Assembly (NCBI RefSeq): GCF_034427435.1
Contig: NZ_JAXQNP010000003.1
Location: forward strand, 1,054,001-1,118,000
DNA from: Nitrospirillum sp034427435
Lineage (GTDB): Bacteria > Pseudomonadota > Alphaproteobacteria > Azospirillales > Azospirillaceae
DNA: 64,000 nucleotides
Direction: 5' to 3'
Part shown: positions 8,362 through 17,412 of the stretch, piece after piece
Layout of the letters: each line of letters begins with the position of its first letter
Numbering within the stretch: position 1 is the first letter of the stretch
Notes under the pieces: generated by a model
Seen by the model: the letters and a program-made list of their open reading frames with translations, nothing else
Told to the model about the DNA's origin: nothing
Databases searched by the model: none
Made by a program: the position numbers and the translations under genes

Positions 8362-10437
8362 ATGATGCGTTTGGGGCTTCTGGCGGCCGCGCTGGGCGGT
8401 GGCCTGTTCATGGCGTTCGCCGCAGCCCGCGCCGACGAAGGCATGTGGACCTTCAACCATTTCCCCGCCGCCAAAATCCAGGAGACGTATGGTTTCGAAC
8501 CCAGCCCGCAATGGCTGGACCATCTGCGCATGGCATCGCTGCGCCTTCCCCGGGGATGTTCCGCCGCCTTCGTTTCCCCCACCGGGTTGGTGCAGACCAA
8601 CCACCACTGCGCCCGGGATTGCCTGCAGCAATTGTCCTCCGCCGCCCGCGACCTGGTCCAGGAGGGCTTTTACGCCGCCCGGCTGGAGGATGAGGTGAAA
8701 TGCCCGGACGTGGAGGCCAACCAGTTGCTGGGCATCACCGACGTCACCCCCCAGGTGAGGGAGGCGGTGGCGGGGCGCGAGGGCATGGACTATGGCCGCG
8801 CCCTGCGGGAAGTGCTGGCCAAGCTGCAGCGTGACTGCGCCGGCGGGGATGAGGCCATCCGTTGCGACGTGGTGGAGCTGTACCGGGGCGGCGTCTACGA
8901 CGTGTACAAGTATCGCCGTTACCAGGACGTGCGCCTGGTGTTCGCGCCGGAGGAGGACATCGCCTTCTTCGGTGGCGACCCGGACAATTTCGAATTTCCC
9001 CGCTACGACCTGGATGTCGCCTTCCTGCGTGTCTACGACGGCACCGGCGCGCCGCTGAACACCCAGGCCACCTATTTCGCCTACGCCCCCCGGGAGGCGC
9101 GGGAGGGTGACTTGGTCTTCACCTCCGGCAACCCCGGCACGACGGAGCGCCTGGATACGGTGGCGGAGTTGGAATACGACCGGGATGTCGTGCTGCCGGA
9201 GTCCCTGGTCTATCTGGCGGAGTTGCGCGGCCTGCTGCTGCAATTCTCGGCCGAGGGTGCGGAGCATGCCCGCGTGGCCTTCGCCAAGCTGTTCGCGGTG
9301 GAAAACGCCTATAAGGCGCGCCTGGGCCAGTTCCGCGCCCTGGTCAACCCCGGCCTGATCGACAGCCGCCGGCGCGCGGAGAACGACCTGCGGGCCAAGG
9401 TGGCGGCCGATCCCCAGTTCCAGCAGCGTTTCGGTGATCCCTGGACCGCCATCGCCCAGGCCGTGGCCCACTATCGCGCCGTCGCCGACCGCATGGAGGT
9501 GGTGGAGGAGGGGCGGGGGCCGCAGTCCGACCTGTTCGCCTATGCCCGTCTGTTGGTGCGCGCGGCGGAACAGCGCCAGCTGCCCGACATCAAGCGCTTC
9601 CAGGAGTTCACCGAGGCGGGCTTCCCCTTCACCCGCCAGCGCCTGCTGGCCAACACGCCCGTCTCCGCCGACCTGGAAAAGGTGCTGCTGCGCGCCTGGC
9701 TGGTGCAGTTGCGCCGGGTGCTGGGCCCCGACGATCCCCTGGTGCGCGATGTGTTGGGCGCGCAGACGGCCGATAGGATGGCCAGCGACCTGGTGGACCG
9801 CACCCGCCTGGCCGACCCCGCCGAGCGCAGGCGCCTGCTGTCTGGCGGGATCGAGGCCATCAAGAACAGCCGCGATCCCCTGATCCGTTTCGCCCAGGAG
9901 GTGGACAAGCAGGCGCTGGCCATCCGCCGGGATGTGGAAGTGAATGTCGAGGCGGTGGAGCGGCGCAACGCTGGCGTCATCGCCCAGGTCCTTTTCGCCG
10001 CCAAGGGAACCGACGCCTATCCGGATGCCACCTTCTCGCCGCGCATCTCCTACGGCATCGTCAAAGGCTATGAGGAGAACGGTCATCCCGTGCGCTACTA
10101 CACCACCATGGGCGAGGCCTACGGCAGGGCCACGGGGGCCAAGCCCTTGGCCCTGCCCCCATCCTGGCTGCGCGCCCGGAGCGCGGTGGACCCGTTGCGC
10201 AAGCTGAACATGGTCAGCACCAACGACATCGTGCGCGGCAATTCCGGCTCGCCCGTCGTCAACACCGAGGGGCAACTCGTGGGGATCATCTTCGACGGCA
10301 ACAGCCAGTCCCTGGGCGGCGACTTTGGCTTTGATGAGGCGACCAACCGCGCCGTCTGGGTGTCGGTCGGGGCGGTGAAGGAGGCGCTGGCCACCATCTA
10401 TGGCACCACCCGCCTGAGCCGAGAGCTGGGCCTGTGA
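8362..10437 (+). CDS. Secreted S46-family dipeptidyl peptidase (second copy)
   Basis: The product is 691 aa from ATG 8362, preceded by a GAGGGACGGG ribosome site; the open frame extends upstream but without signal-peptide character. The signal peptide ends ARA before DEGMW. Catalytic motifs mirror the first copy: TNHHC (His82), FEFPRYDLDVAFLR, and GNSGSPV (Ser628), again with FDGN giving Gly at the specificity position. The two proteins are clear paralogues, colinear over their length, and probably arose by tandem duplication around the small secreted gene. It likely trims hydrophobic N-terminal dipeptides in the periplasm. No accessory domain is visible. Confidence 0.93.
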   Translation: MMRLGLLAAALGGGLFMAFAAARADEGMWTFNHFPAAKIQETYGFEPSPQWLDHLRMASLRLPRGCSAAFVSPTGLVQTNHHCARDCLQQLSSAARDLVQEGFYAARLEDEVKCPDVEANQLLGITDVTPQVREAVAGREGMDYGRALREVLAKLQRDCAGGDEAIRCDVVELYRGGVYDVYKYRRYQDVRLVFAPEEDIAFFGGDPDNFEFPRYDLDVAFLRVYDGTGAPLNTQATYFAYAPREAREGDLVFTSGNPGTTERLDTVAELEYDRDVVLPESLVYLAELRGLLLQFSAEGAEHARVAFAKLFAVENAYKARLGQFRALVNPGLIDSRRRAENDLRAKVAADPQFQQRFGDPWTAIAQAVAHYRAVADRMEVVEEGRGPQSDLFAYARLLVRAAEQRQLPDIKRFQEFTEAGFPFTRQRLLANTPVSADLEKVLLRAWLVQLRRVLGPDDPLVRDVLGAQTADRMASDLVDRTRLADPAERRRLLSGGIEAIKNSRDPLIRFAQEVDKQALAIRRDVEVNVEAVERRNAGVIAQVLFAAKGTDAYPDATFSPRISYGIVKGYEENGHPVRYYTTMGEAYGRATGAKPLALPPSWLRARSAVDPLRKLNMVSTNDIVRGNSGSPVVNTEGQLVGIIFDGNSQSLGGDFGFDEATNRAVWVSVGAVKEALATIYGTTRLSRELGL

Positions 10438-10737
10438 CGGCGGCCATCGGCGGGCCCCGACGAATGACGTAAAGTTGCGCGGATTTGCGACTCGGGCGGG
10501 GAAAAACGCATTTGCCGCTTGTCGCATTCCAGATCTGCGCCATCCTCATTAGGCGCTGTTAAGTGTGATAAGCAATAACTTGCTTGCAAAAGATTTCCAT
10601 GCCGCCGCGTTTCCGCGGCACCTTCCCCTCACCCTCCATTCCTTGACCGGCTCCGCCGGGCCAAGCCGCTCGCCCCTTGGAAAAGCCTGGTCGGGATAGC
10701 CCGGCCGGCCTCAACGATCAGGGACCAAAGGACCATC
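10438..10737. promoter_or_regulatory. Upstream region of the EmrAB operon with a candidate operator
   Basis: This 300-bp spacer has no gene. It holds a perfect palindrome AAGCAA-TAAC-TTGCTT at 10570-10585 in a locally AT-rich stretch, a plausible site for the TetR regulator encoded at the end of the operon. A ribosome site AAAGGA precedes the ATG at 10738. Confidence 0.4.
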
Positions 10738-11802
10738 ATGACCAGCACGCCCTCCGCCCTTCCGCCCAAGCGTTCCGTCCTGCCCCGTGTCATCGGCCTT
10801 GGTGTGCTGGCCGTCATCGTGGTCGGCGGCGTTGTCCTCTGGCTTGGTGGGCGCGGCAAGGAATCGACCGATGACGCCTTCACCGAGGGTCGGGTGGTGA
10901 CGGTGGCGCCCAAGGTCTCCGGCCTGGTCGTCGAGCTGGCGGTGCAGGACAACCAGAAGGTCAAGGCGGGTGACCTGCTGTTCCGCATCGACCCCCGCGA
11001 CTATCAGAACACCCGCGATCGCGACGCCGCGCAGCTGAAGCTGGCGCAGGCGCAGCTGGCGCAGGCCCAGACCAACCTGGAGATCGCCCAGGTCACCTAT
11101 CCGGCGCAGCTGGACCAGGCCCGCGCCGCCCGCGCCCAGGCCGAGGCCACGCTGGTCCGGGCCAAGTCGGACCTGGCGCGCCAGACGGAAATCGACGTTC
11201 GCGCCACCACCAAGTCGCAAATCGACGCCGCCCAGGCGGCCTTCCGCACCGCCCAGGCGCAGTTGGCCGATGCCGATGCCAAGCTGCGCGCGGCTGAGCA
11301 GGCCCCGCGCAACATCGAGGTCGCCGCCAGCCAGGTGAAGCAGCTGGAGGCCCAGGTGGCTGCGGCGGAGGCGGAACTGGCCCAGGCTGAATTGAACCTG
11401 TCCTACACCACCATCGTGGCGCCCCAGGATGGCTGGGTGACCAAGCGCGCGGTGGAAAAGGGCAACTACCTGCAGGTCTCGCAGTCGGCCCTGACCCTGG
11501 TGACGCCGGAGGTGTGGGTGGTCGCCAACTTCAAGGAAAACCAGCTGAAGCACATGCGCGTGGGCCAGTCGGTGGATATCGAGCTGGACGCCTTCCCCGA
11601 CCTCAAGCTGACGGGCGCCATCGACAGCTTCCAGATGGGCACCGGCTCGCGCTTCACCGCCTTCCCCACCGAGAACGCCACCGGCAACTTCGTGAAGATC
11701 GTCCAGCGCCTGCCGGTCAAGATCAAGGTGACCGGCGGCCTGCCCGCCGACCATCCGCTGCCGCTGGGGCTGTCGGCTGAACCCACCGTCCACCTGAACT
11801 AA
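10738..11802 (+). CDS. emrA: EmrA-type periplasmic adaptor (HlyD family)
   Basis: The product is 354 aa. A single N-terminal membrane anchor (about residues 18-36, VIGLGVLAVIVVGGVVLWLGG) is followed by STDDAFTEGRVVTVAPKVSG, the usual first half of the lipoyl domain. Next come a long Ala/Gln-rich coiled-coil hairpin (about residues 95-215), the second lipoyl half (YTTIVAPQDGWV) and the beta-barrel (VVANFKENQLKHMRVGQSV). It joins the inner-membrane MFS pump to the outer-membrane channel. It is the first gene of an operon with emrB 10 bp downstream and a NodT-type channel after that. The substrate is unknown, probably hydrophobic toxic compounds. Confidence 0.9.
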   Translation: MTSTPSALPPKRSVLPRVIGLGVLAVIVVGGVVLWLGGRGKESTDDAFTEGRVVTVAPKVSGLVVELAVQDNQKVKAGDLLFRIDPRDYQNTRDRDAAQLKLAQAQLAQAQTNLEIAQVTYPAQLDQARAARAQAEATLVRAKSDLARQTEIDVRATTKSQIDAAQAAFRTAQAQLADADAKLRAAEQAPRNIEVAASQVKQLEAQVAAAEAELAQAELNLSYTTIVAPQDGWVTKRAVEKGNYLQVSQSALTLVTPEVWVVANFKENQLKHMRVGQSVDIELDAFPDLKLTGAIDSFQMGTGSRFTAFPTENATGNFVKIVQRLPVKIKVTGGLPADHPLPLGLSAEPTVHLN

Positions 11803-11812
11803 GGGGCGGCCG

Positions 11813-13420
11813 GTGAGCGAAGGACTTCCCCCTCCCGAGGCTGATCACGGGGCGTCGACCTGGCGCCCCCGGCACAACCCTTATCTCGTCGCCATGGTGG
11901 TGACCGTCGCCACCTTCATGGAGGTGCTGGACACCACCATCATCAACGTGGCCCTGCCGCACATCGCCGGCAGCCTGTCGGTGGGCACGGATGAAAGCAC
12001 CTGGACGCTGACCTCCTATCTGGTGGCCAACGGTATCGTGCTGCCCGTGTCCGGCTGGCTGGGCCGCATGATGGGGCGCAAGAACTACTTCCTGCTGTCC
12101 ATCGTCATGTTCACGGTGTCGTCGCTGCTGTGCGGGCTGTCGACCTCGCTGCCGGAACTGATCGTCTTCCGCCTGTTCCAGGGCTTCTTCGGTGGCGGCC
12201 TGCAGCCCAACCAGCAATCCATCCTGCTGGACACGTTCGAGCCGTCGAAACGCGCCACCGCTTTCGGCGTCACCGCCGTCGCCATCATCGCCGCCCCCAT
12301 CATGGGGCCGACGCTGGGCGGCTGGATCACGGACAATTTCAGCTGGCGCTGGGTGTTCCTGATCAATGTGCCGGTGGGCATCCTCGCCACCTTCGCCATC
12401 TCGGCGGTGGTGGAGGATCCGCCCTGGGCCAAGGCCGGTGCTGCCAAGGGCAAGCGCAACATCGACGTGATCGGCCTGTCGCTGATCGCCGCCGGCTTCG
12501 CCTGCCTGCAGATCGTGCTGGACCGGGGCGAGCAGGAGGACTGGTTCTCCAGCGGCTTCATCCAGGCCTTCGGCGTGGGCGCCGTGCTGGGCCTGGTGGG
12601 CGCCGTCGTCTGGCTGCTGGACCGGCCGGACCCCATCGTCAACCTGCGGGTCTGGAAGAACAAGGATTTCGCCATCGGCACCCTGTTCATCAGCATCATG
12701 GCCGCCACGCTGTACGGCAGCGCCGTGCTGATCCCGCAGTTGGCGCAATCGCAGCTGGGTTACACCGCCACCTGGGCCGGCATGATCCTGTCGCCCGGCG
12801 GCTTCATGATCCTGATCATGATCCCCATCATCACCCGGGTACTGCTGAAGAAGTTCCAGGCGCGGTTCATCGTGGCGGCCGGCTTTTTCCTGCTGGGGAT
12901 CGCCATGTTCTATACGGCGACCATCTCACCGCAGGTGGACTTCCTGACGCTGATGAGCATGCGCATGGCGCAGACCTTCGGCACGGCGCTGTTGATGATC
13001 CCCATCAGCACGGTGGCCTTCGCCAGCGTTCCCCGCGAGATGAACGGCGACGCGGCCGCCCTCTATTCCATGGCGCGCAACCTGGGGGGCAGTATCGGCA
13101 TCGCCTTGGTCACGGCCTACCTGACCCAACGGTCCCAGGTGCACCAGGCCTATCTGGCGGAGCATCTGACCGACCTCAGTGTGGGCTATCAGATGACCAA
13201 GCAGGCCTGGATGGATGGTTTGGCCAGCCAAGGGCTGACCCCGTCGCAACTGCAATCCTCGGCGCTGGGCGGCATGTACCGCACCCTGCTCCGCCAGTCG
13301 GCCATCCTGGGCTACGTCGATGTCTTCCGCATCTCCGGCGTCGTTGCCCTGTGCGTCGTGCCCCTGGCCTTTTTCATGAAATCCACCAGGGCGGCGCCCA
13401 AGGCCGCCGCCGCGGAGTGA
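11813..13420 (+). CDS. emrB: EmrB-type DHA2-family MFS exporter
   Basis: The product is 535 aa, starting at GTG 11813 with an AAGGGG-like ribosome site overlapping the end of emrA. It has the 14-helix DHA2 plan: motif VTVATFMEVLDTTIINVALPH in helix 1, the GWLGRMMGRKNYF loop (motif A), and FGVTAVAIIAAPIMGPTLGGWI (motif C, antiporter signature). It is a proton-driven drug exporter of the inner membrane working with the adjacent adaptor and channel. The stop is 5 bp before the next ATG, so expression is coupled. Substrate cannot be told from sequence. Confidence 0.92.
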   Translation: MSEGLPPPEADHGASTWRPRHNPYLVAMVVTVATFMEVLDTTIINVALPHIAGSLSVGTDESTWTLTSYLVANGIVLPVSGWLGRMMGRKNYFLLSIVMFTVSSLLCGLSTSLPELIVFRLFQGFFGGGLQPNQQSILLDTFEPSKRATAFGVTAVAIIAAPIMGPTLGGWITDNFSWRWVFLINVPVGILATFAISAVVEDPPWAKAGAAKGKRNIDVIGLSLIAAGFACLQIVLDRGEQEDWFSSGFIQAFGVGAVLGLVGAVVWLLDRPDPIVNLRVWKNKDFAIGTLFISIMAATLYGSAVLIPQLAQSQLGYTATWAGMILSPGGFMILIMIPIITRVLLKKFQARFIVAAGFFLLGIAMFYTATISPQVDFLTLMSMRMAQTFGTALLMIPISTVAFASVPREMNGDAAALYSMARNLGGSIGIALVTAYLTQRSQVHQAYLAEHLTDLSVGYQMTKQAWMDGLASQGLTPSQLQSSALGGMYRTLLRQSAILGYVDVFRISGVVALCVVPLAFFMKSTRAAPKAAAAE

Positions 13421-13425
13421 CCCCG

Positions 13426-14952
13426 ATGTCCGCTACCACTCCCTTCGCCGCTTTCCCCCGCCGGGCCCGGCTGCTGGCCGCCACGGCCGCCTTGGCGCTG
13501 ACCGCCGCCTGCACTCTGGGGCCCGATTACCAGCCGCCCAAGGCCGATGCGCCCGCGACCTGGAGCGCCACGACCACCCAGTCGGCGATGAAGATTCAGG
13601 CCAGCGCCGACCCCACGGTTCTGGCCCATTGGTGGACGGAATTCCACGATCCCACCCTGGACAAGCTGGTCGCCGACGTGGTTACCGGCAACCTGGACCT
13701 GAAGGTCGCGGAACAGCGCATCCTGTCCGCCCGGGCCCAGCGCCAGCAGGCGGCGGCCGCGCAGTACCCCAGCGTGAAGGGCGAGACGACGGCCATGCGC
13801 AATCGCCTGCCCCCGGGGGCGGTGGGGTCGCTGGGTGGCACCAGCAACATTTTCCTGGCGGGCTTCGACGCCTCGTGGGAGCTGGACCTGTTCGGCGGCA
13901 CCCGGCGCAGCATCGAGGCCGCCGACGCCAACGTCGAGGCCGGTATCGAGAACCGCCGTTCCATGGTCATGTCCATGCTGGCGGAACTGGGGACCGATTA
14001 CGCCGCGCTGCGCTCGCTTCAGGCGCGCACGGCCATCGCCAATGAGAATGTGCGCCTGTCGCAGGAAACCCGCGACCTGACCGCCGCCAAGTACAAGGTG
14101 GGCCTGGCGACGGAACTGCAGTTGGCCGAGGCCGACGGCCAGCTGGAACAGCAGAAGGCGGTGCTGCCGACGCTGGCGACGCAGGCGGCGCAGCGGGCCC
14201 ACGCCATCGCCACCCTCACGGGCCGCACGCCGGCCGACGTGGACGGTCTGCTGACCACGGCTGGGCCGGAGGTGCCGCTGCCGCCGGCGCTGCCGGCCAG
14301 CCTGCCGTCCGAGGTGGTGCGCGCGCGTCCCGATATCCGCGCGGCGGAGCGCACCATGGCCGCCACCAACGCCGAGATCGGCGTGAAGGAGGCGGCGCGC
14401 TTCCCCAAGGTGTCGCTGGGCCTCATCGGCGGCTTCCTGAACCCGGACCTGGGCAAGCTGCTCCAGGGCGACAGCTTCGGCTGGAGCGTCGGCCCCACCG
14501 TCAGCGGCACCCTCTTCGATGGCGGGCGCCTGAAGGCCGGCGTCAAGGATGCCGAAGCCCAGGCGGAGCAGGCCCGGCTGACCTATCGCAAGACGGTGCT
14601 GACCGCCTTCCAGGAGGTGGAGGACGCCCTGGTCGCCTACACCAATGAACGCCAGCGGAACGAGACGCTGCACCGCGCCTTGGACGCGGCGCAGCGGGCC
14701 CAGGATCGCGCCCGGTCGCAGTACCGCGCCGGCCTGGCCGACTTCCTGAGCGTGCTGGACGCGGACCGCACCCTGGCGACGTCCAAGGACGCGGTGGCGC
14801 AGAGCGACTATGCCCTGGTGCAGCAGACCATCGCCCTTTACAAGGCGCTCGGCGGCGGTTGGCAGGCTGGTGAAACGGCGGCGGGTGAAACCGCCATCGC
14901 CGACACCGCCCCGGCCGGTTCCCGTGGGGGCGCCGGCAACCCGCCGGCGTGA
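13426..14952 (+). CDS. NodT-family outer-membrane efflux lipoprotein
   Basis: The product is 508 aa from ATG 13426; the frame is open far upstream but only as the out-of-frame shadow of emrB. The signal sequence ends in a lipobox (LTAAC, then TLGPDYQPP), so the mature protein is acylated at Cys. Two OEP repeats follow, with RPDIRAAERTMAATNAEIGVKEAARFPKV and a second-half LFDGGRLKAGVKDAEAQ, typical of TolC/NodT channels. It completes the tripartite EmrA-EmrB pump. Tightly spaced after emrB. Confidence 0.92.
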   Translation: MSATTPFAAFPRRARLLAATAALALTAACTLGPDYQPPKADAPATWSATTTQSAMKIQASADPTVLAHWWTEFHDPTLDKLVADVVTGNLDLKVAEQRILSARAQRQQAAAAQYPSVKGETTAMRNRLPPGAVGSLGGTSNIFLAGFDASWELDLFGGTRRSIEAADANVEAGIENRRSMVMSMLAELGTDYAALRSLQARTAIANENVRLSQETRDLTAAKYKVGLATELQLAEADGQLEQQKAVLPTLATQAAQRAHAIATLTGRTPADVDGLLTTAGPEVPLPPALPASLPSEVVRARPDIRAAERTMAATNAEIGVKEAARFPKVSLGLIGGFLNPDLGKLLQGDSFGWSVGPTVSGTLFDGGRLKAGVKDAEAQAEQARLTYRKTVLTAFQEVEDALVAYTNERQRNETLHRALDAAQRAQDRARSQYRAGLADFLSVLDADRTLATSKDAVAQSDYALVQQTIALYKALGGGWQAGETAAGETAIADTAPAGSRGGAGNPPA

Positions 14953-14985
14953 GGCGGGCGCGGCGATGACGTGGGGTGGCAAGGC

Positions 14986-15630
14986 ATGGTGACGGACTCC
15001 CCTGGTGAGGGACGCCCCACGGGACGCCCTGTGGGACGCCAGCGCAAGGCCGGCGATACCCGCCGGGCGGAAATCATCAAGGCCGCGCTGGAACTGCTGC
15101 ACGAGGTGGGGCCCGCCGGCACCACGACCACGGCCATCGCCCGCCGCATCGGCATGGCCCAGGGCTCGCTGTTCCGCCATTTTCCGACCAAGCACGCGAT
15201 GTGGGACGCGCTGCTGGACGACCTGTCCCAGCGCATCGCCCCCCCGGTGCAGGAAGCGCTGAACGGCGCCGGCAGTCCCATGACCCGCCTGCGCGCGGTC
15301 ATGCACACCTGGCTGCGCCTGACGGAGAGCATCCCCGCCCTGTCGTCCCTGATCTTTATGCGCGGGGTGCTGGCCGACAGCCCGGACATGCGCCGCCTGC
15401 TGGTGGAACGCCTGCAACGGCCCCACCGCATCTATTGCACCCTGATACGCGAAGGCATCGCCGCGGGCGAGGTGTCGCCCGACACGGATGTGGAGCGCGT
15501 GGGCTGGATACTGTCGGGGTTGAAGCACGGGCTGGTGATGCGGTGGACCCTGTTGGATGGGACGCTGGACATGCACGCCGACCTGGACGTGATGCTGGAC
15601 ACCATTATCGCCGGCATCAGCAAGAGGTGA
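14986..15630 (+). CDS. TetR-family regulator of the EmrAB operon
   Basis: The product is 214 aa from ATG 14986 (AAGG just upstream; a GTG at 14971 is possible). An N-terminal basic tail (GRPTGRPVGRQRKAG) precedes the TetR HTH (ITTTTAIARRIG-like, GMAQGSLFRHFPTKHAMWDALL). The C-terminal ligand domain is variable. It lies 33 bp after the channel gene in the same direction, an operon-terminal position unlike the divergent TetR of the second pump. It is likely an autoregulating repressor; the palindrome at 10570-10585 is a candidate target. Confidence 0.88.
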   Translation: MVTDSPGEGRPTGRPVGRQRKAGDTRRAEIIKAALELLHEVGPAGTTTTAIARRIGMAQGSLFRHFPTKHAMWDALLDDLSQRIAPPVQEALNGAGSPMTRLRAVMHTWLRLTESIPALSSLIFMRGVLADSPDMRRLLVERLQRPHRIYCTLIREGIAAGEVSPDTDVERVGWILSGLKHGLVMRWTLLDGTLDMHADLDVMLDTIIAGISKR

Positions 15631-15885
15631 GGTCCCCCTCCGCCGCTGCTCCCGGGAAAGATCCGGCGGCCGCGTCATTTTTCCCGACAGGTTGACGCCT
15701 GTCTGCCCGTACCATCGGGCGGCCGGGTGCCGGTGGCGGTCCACTTCCGCCGTCCGCTGCCCCGCCAATCGGGCACGGGTCCAGTTCGTCCGTGACAGGG
15801 GGCTTCCGGTATGAAAAGAAGGGCGCCGGGTTCCCTTCCCATTCCGCGTTTCCGTCTGGCCTCCCTTCCTGGATAACGTCCCGCG

Positions 15886-17412
15886 ATGCTGCGCCCCCGG
15901 TCGTTCCGCTTCCCGCTTTCATCCGCCCTGCTTTCGTCCGCGGCCCGGCCGGCCCTGCTGGCCTGCGCGATGGCTGGCGCGCTGACGGCCTGCACCGTGG
16001 GGCCCGACTATGAACGGCCCGAGACGCCGCAACCGACGGCGTATCGCGAGACGGTGACGGGCGATGCCGCGAAGGATGCGGCCCTGCGCAGCGAAATCGC
16101 CGCCGACTGGTGGAAGCGGTTCAATTCGCCGGAGCTGGACAGCCTGATCGCCCGCGTGGCGTCCAACAATTTCGACGTGCGCGCCGCCATGGCCCGCATC
16201 CGCCAGGCCGAGGGCACGGTGATCGAACAGCGCTCCGCCTTGTTCCCCACGGTGTCGGCCAGCGCCGGCCGCACCCGCAGCGAGACGGGCGGCGGCACCA
16301 CCACCGTCAGCAACGGCAACTTCATCTCCCGCAACAACATCAGCAGCAATTATTCCGCCAAGCTGTCGGCCAGTTACGAGCTGGATTTCTGGGGCAAGAA
16401 CCGTTCCGCCCTTGAATCGGCCAAGGCCAGTCTGAACTACAGCCGTTACGACAAGCAGACCGTGCTGATGACGGCCATCGCCTCGGTGGCCACCGATTAT
16501 TTCCAGGCCTTGGCTTACAAGGACCGGCTGACCCTGGCCCGGCAGTCCCTGAAGGATGCGGAGGACGTGCTGCGCGGCATCCAGGCGCGCGCCCGCGCCG
16601 GCACCGCCACCGCCGTGGACGTCGCCAACCAGGTCAACGTGGTGGAGGCGGAGCGTGCCGCCATTCCGCAATATGAACAAAGCCTGGCGCAGCAGATCGA
16701 TGCCCTGGCCATCCTGGTCGGCCTGCTGCCGGAACAGCTGAAGATCGAGGGCACCACCCTCAACGGCCTGGCGGAGCCCGAGGTGGCGCCCAATCTGCCC
16801 TCCACCCTGCTGGTTCGCCGTCCCGACGTCGCCTCGGCCGAGGCGCAGTTGATCGCGGCCAACGCCACCCTGCGCAATGTCATCGCGCAGCAATACCCCA
16901 GCCTCAGCCTGACCGGCAGCTATGGCTATCAGAACGAATCGCTGGGTGACCTGTTCAATCCGGCCAGCAAGCTGTGGTCCCTGGGAACGTCGCTGACCCA
17001 GACGGTGTTCGACGCCGGTAACCTCCAGGCCCAATCCGACGTGCAGCGCGCCAAGGTCGAGGAATTGGCGGCCGACTATCAGAAGGCCGTCGTCACCGCC
17101 TTCGCCGATGTCGAGGATGCGCTGGCGGGGGTGAAGTACACCCGCGACATCCGCGCCGCCCAGGAAAAGGCCACCGCCTCCGCCGATGAGGCGTTGCGCG
17201 GCACCACCGGCCAGTTCCAGCGGGGCACCGCCGACATGGTCAGCGTGCTGACGGCCCAGCGTACCCTGTTCAGCGCCCAGGACACCCTGGTGCAGAGCCG
17301 CCTGAATTACCTGACGTCCATCGTCACCCTGTACCGGGTGCTGGGCGGCGGCTGGTCGGTGGAACAGACGGAAGCCCAGGCCGACACCGCCCCGGTCAAG
17401 GCCGGTGGCTGA
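15886..17412 (+). CDS. NodT-family outer-membrane efflux lipoprotein (stand-alone)
   Basis: The product is 508 aa. The signal peptide ends in a lipobox (LTAC before TVGPDYERP). Typical OEP features follow: ADWWKRFNSPELDSLIARV, a SYELDFWGKNRSALESAKAS beta-strand segment, RRPDVASAEAQLIAANA, and TVFDAGNLQAQSDVQRAK. No inner-membrane partner is adjacent: the next gene is a DUF5009-like membrane protein. The mdtABC operon about 5 kb away lacks a channel, so this could be its partner; that pairing is inference. The stop overlaps the next start by 8 bases. Confidence 0.9.
   Translation: MLRPRSFRFPLSSALLSSAARPALLACAMAGALTACTVGPDYERPETPQPTAYRETVTGDAAKDAALRSEIAADWWKRFNSPELDSLIARVASNNFDVRAAMARIRQAEGTVIEQRSALFPTVSASAGRTRSETGGGTTTVSNGNFISRNNISSNYSAKLSASYELDFWGKNRSALESAKASLNYSRYDKQTVLMTAIASVATDYFQALAYKDRLTLARQSLKDAEDVLRGIQARARAGTATAVDVANQVNVVEAERAAIPQYEQSLAQQIDALAILVGLLPEQLKIEGTTLNGLAEPEVAPNLPSTLLVRRPDVASAEAQLIAANATLRNVIAQQYPSLSLTGSYGYQNESLGDLFNPASKLWSLGTSLTQTVFDAGNLQAQSDVQRAKVEELAADYQKAVVTAFADVEDALAGVKYTRDIRAAQEKATASADEALRGTTGQFQRGTADMVSVLTAQRTLFSAQDTLVQSRLNYLTSIVTLYRVLGGGWSVEQTEAQADTAPVKAGG

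Noticed and set aside
7900..10527. Very long open reading on the minus strand opposite the second S46 peptidase
   Set aside because: Rich in Gly/Arg/His/Gln with no domain; it is the antisense shadow of a high-GC gene with clear catalytic motifs.
12130..13425. Upstream extension of the NodT lipoprotein frame
   Set aside because: It is emrB read out of frame; the signal peptide and lipobox begin at 13426.
13312..15768. 818-codon minus-strand reading across the channel and TetR genes
   Set aside because: No recognisable motif and it spans two well-supported plus-strand genes.
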